64,000 nucleotides of DNA from Pelosinus sp. UFO1 (GTDB taxonomy: Bacteria > Bacillota > Negativicutes > DSM-13327). The notes beneath the pieces are model-generated. The model was not told the DNA's origin, made no database searches, and saw only the letters and a program-made list of their open reading frames with translations. Location: positions 672,001-736,000 of the forward strand of contig NZ_CP008852.1 in the NCBI RefSeq assembly GCF_000725345.1. Reading direction: 5' to 3'. How positions within the stretch are numbered: position 1 is the stretch's first letter; every line of letters starts with the position of its first letter. Of this stretch, positions 62,276 through 64,000 are shown in pieces. Both the position numbers and the translations under genes were made by a program.

Positions 62276-63430
62276 TTATTGCTTTATATTTTTATATAAT
62301 ATGTCAATTAAGGTTCCATCCATATCTTTACTTAACTCCCACAGCATAACACCTCCAAGGTTATGATCGCGAACAAACTTTACTTTATATTCCAGTGCCT
62401 GCGGGTCGTCGTAGGTAATAAAAACTTTGGTTTTAGGATTGAACAAGTAGGCCGCTTTGGCTGTCTCATCCCAGTAGCGGGTAAACCCTGTTTGTTTGGT
62501 ATAGGCGAAAACTATTTCTTTGTAGGAAACATCACGAGCATTTTTTGTGGAGGCTTTTTGATACAAACCGTTGTTCTTTGGCTCTACTTGTTCCCAGAGG
62601 CGTCCGTAAAACGCAGTGCCTAGTACAATTTTGCCGGAAGGGACACCGGCGGATATATAACGGAGCGCCGCATCAGCCGCGCCGCCGATGCCCAAAGTAT
62701 CCAATTTGTTGGCATAGAGGGCGGTATGGTGTCCGGTTTGGGCTTCCCAGCCGCCATGATAATCATAGGTCATAAGATTGATGTAATCAACTAGCGGTAT
62801 TACTTTGTCGATTTCAATATTGTCAATAGCCCATTGATTCACATTAGCGGCGTAGGTTAGCAGATAATCCTTTTTGGTGATTGTGCTCAAGTTGTCCAAT
62901 TCAGCACGAATGGCTTGTAGGAATAAGGTAAAGTTTTGCTTGTCTTCCGGTCTGGCTTTAATAGCGCCCCAGCCGCCTTGAACCGGAAACTCCCAATCAA
63001 TGTCGATTCCATCCAGATCATGTTTGCTCAAATAGTCAGCAACACTTTTAGCAAATATATCACGGGATTCCGGTGTCAGCGCGGCGTCGGAAAAGCCGTC
63101 GCCGCCCCAGCCGCCAACTGCAATTAATACTTTTAAGTCGGGGTTTTCCAGTTTGGCTTTTTTCAATTCTTGAAATTGAATAGCTTCAATCCCTTTTCCA
63201 TCAATTTTTACGTTGGCAATTTTTCCGTCTTCAATTCGCGCAAACGATAAATTGATATGCGTTAATTTTTTAGCTGGAATGTCTTGTGCTGACCAGTTTT
63301 CCCAAGCAGCCAGATAAGCAACAATTTTGTGGTCTGTAATAGCATTGTCCTGAGCAAAAACGGGTGTGATGACAAGCGCACAGGAAATTAAAATTAATAC
63401 CAGAACTGCCCCAAATGCCCTCTTAATCAT
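62276..63430 (-). CDS. secreted GH18 glycoside hydrolase (chitinase-like)
   Basis: 384 residues from ATG 63430, which follows GGGAGGA by 9 bases; an in-frame ATG at 63469 is upstream of that site. Signal peptide to about residue 26 (PVFA/Q). GH18 barrel with LIAVGGWGG and the catalytic DGIDIDWE at 140-147 (acid E147), MTYDYHGGWE and the end strand GGVMLWELSKD. No LysM or carbohydrate-binding module. It could degrade chitin or act on other beta-GlcNAc polymers such as peptidoglycan. Monocistronic, with a sigma-54 type promoter and own terminator. Confidence 0.93.
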   Translation of the reverse strand: MIKRAFGAVLVLILISCALVITPVFAQDNAITDHKIVAYLAAWENWSAQDIPAKKLTHINLSFARIEDGKIANVKIDGKGIEAIQFQELKKAKLENPDLKVLIAVGGWGGDGFSDAALTPESRDIFAKSVADYLSKHDLDGIDIDWEFPVQGGWGAIKARPEDKQNFTLFLQAIRAELDNLSTITKKDYLLTYAANVNQWAIDNIEIDKVIPLVDYINLMTYDYHGGWEAQTGHHTALYANKLDTLGIGGAADAALRYISAGVPSGKIVLGTAFYGRLWEQVEPKNNGLYQKASTKNARDVSYKEIVFAYTKQTGFTRYWDETAKAAYLFNPKTKVFITYDDPQALEYKVKFVRDHNLGGVMLWELSKDMDGTLIDILYKNIKQ

Positions 63431-63506
63431 TCGTAAAGATCCTCCCTCAAAATTTTGTAGGTCTATCACCGGTAATTGTTATCAGTCTTGACCTATTTTT
63501 TGATTA

Positions 63507-63523
63507 TGCAAATAGCATGCCAG
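63507..63523 (-). promoter_or_regulatory. sigma-54 (RpoN) promoter of the GH18 gene
   Basis: Minus strand CTGGCATGCTATTTGCA: TGGCATG-N4-TTGCA with the -24 GG and -12 GC exactly 12 bases apart, a near-consensus RpoN site. Predicted transcription start about 65 nt before the GH18 ATG. An enhancer-binding activator would be required; none is visible in the window. Confidence 0.75.
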
Positions 63524-63628
63524 CTGGATCGCATTTTTAAAAACGTTGAAATGCAAGTTTAAAATAAGATAATTACTTAACGGATTCTAATTTAAATAGA
63601 TTTTCAGGACATCTATTAATAAAGAAAA

Positions 63629-63658
63629 AACAGTGTAAATGCATTACACACTGTTTCT
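63629..63658. terminator. AT-rich hairpin upstream of the GH18 gene
   Basis: AAACAGTGT / ACACTGTTT stem with a loop of about 11 nt, A-rich on one side and TCTCTTT on the other. May terminate a transcript from either side. Confidence 0.6.
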
Positions 63659-63685
63659 CTTTGTTCTACACGCTAGGTTTGAGTT

Positions 63686-63856
63686 TTACACACCTGTGGC
63701 TGGCTTCTGGGGAATGTTAGTATGGGTACCATGACACTTTGTGATGTTGTGGTCTTCATGCCCATTGCCTTTATGAATGCATGAGCGAACAGTATTGCCA
63801 AATTTCGCAGGAATTTGGCAGGAGTTCTTTATGATATGACAAATATAGATGGTTAA
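63686..63856 (-). pseudogene. Cys/His-rich open fragment without start codon
   Basis: Minus-strand frame of about 56 codons: ...YICHIIKNSCQIPAKFGNTV, then RSCIHKGNGHEDHNITKCHG and THTNIPQKPATGV, stop. No ATG/GTG/TTG start and no ribosome site. The regular Cys/His spacing looks like coding sequence, so it may be a decayed gene. Nothing else stands out in 63,530-64,000 except a weak 30-codon plus-strand frame at the very end. Confidence 0.3.
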
Positions 63857-64000
63857 TCAACACTCGTGTACTAATGTAAAACTATTTTAAATCAGTATTT
63901 ATTTAGGATGAACATAAAAAGCATCATTTCTTTGAACCGAGAAATATTTGTTGCGAGCGCTTGGTCAAATTTTATGAAAGATTTGCAAGAGTCAGAGTGA

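Noticed and set aside
63908-64000. 30-codon frame at the right edge
   Set aside because: ATG without a ribosome site, no recognisable features, and ends exactly at the window end; support is too weak.

Overview
The window looks like a chromosome segment of a low-GC, anaerobic Firmicute. Three things point there: the gene order (S10-spc-alpha ribosomal operons with adk, map, infA, ecfA1A2T, truA, rplM-rpsI at the end), a cdaA-cdaR-glmM-glmS cell-wall cluster with a glmS ribozyme, and strong AAGGAGG ribosome binding sites. The protein sequences remind me of the Negativicutes (Pelosinus/Sporomusa-like). That genus-level guess is from memory, not from a search. The window opens inside rplW and ends in intergenic DNA.

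Region by region. (1) 1-13.9 kb: one near-continuous ribosomal protein/translation/secretion superoperon, rplW to rplQ, ending in a strong terminator. (2) 14-21 kb: an ECF vitamin transporter module (ecfA1-ecfA2-ecfT), a HelD-like helicase, truA and rplM-rpsI. (3) 21-29 kb: housekeeping and small-module genes: a secreted hypothetical, a monofunctional transglycosylase, a CwlD-type amidase, a complete AmmeMemoRadiSam trio, a YbaK-type deacylase and a CHASE-PAS-GGDEF-HD-GYP receptor. Four related inverted repeats sit in the gaps between 14 and 25 kb. (4) 29.2-38.6 kb: a seven-gene argCJBDFGH operon behind a double ARG box lying on its promoter, followed by ilvE and a terminator. (5) 38.6-45.7 kb: cdaA-cdaR, an FAD protein, glmM, the glmS ribozyme and glmS, joining c-di-AMP signalling to amino-sugar supply.

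(6) 45.7-61.7 kb is accessory. It is bracketed by two homologous modules (about 45.9-46.4 kb and 61.1-61.7 kb). Each carries a short membrane-peptide frame or its remnant, a 28-bp GC-rich element and a diverged but in-frame copy of the last 20 codons of glmS with its terminator. Between them are a membrane glycosyltransferase, remnants of a two-component system and a PepSY protein, an envelope cluster (PAP2 phosphatase, ECF sigma factor, zinc-finger anti-sigma factor, polymer-forming-like membrane protein, DedA), a polysaccharide deacetylase, and a sugar operon. The sugar operon is LacI regulator, odd SIS protein, ribokinase-family kinase, FucU/RbsD mutarotase, lipoprotein binding protein, ABC ATPase, two permeases and DeoC aldolase. 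(7) 61.2-64 kb: a 48-residue membrane peptide with a Fur-type box inside its promoter, and a secreted GH18 enzyme on the minus strand behind a textbook sigma-54 promoter.

The observations I rate highest are the glmS 3'-end copies that flank the accessory block, the Fur-boxed small membrane protein next to one of them, the sugar operon whose SIS protein has lost the usual phosphosugar-binding serines, and the repeat family with a compensating base-pair change in its inner hairpin.
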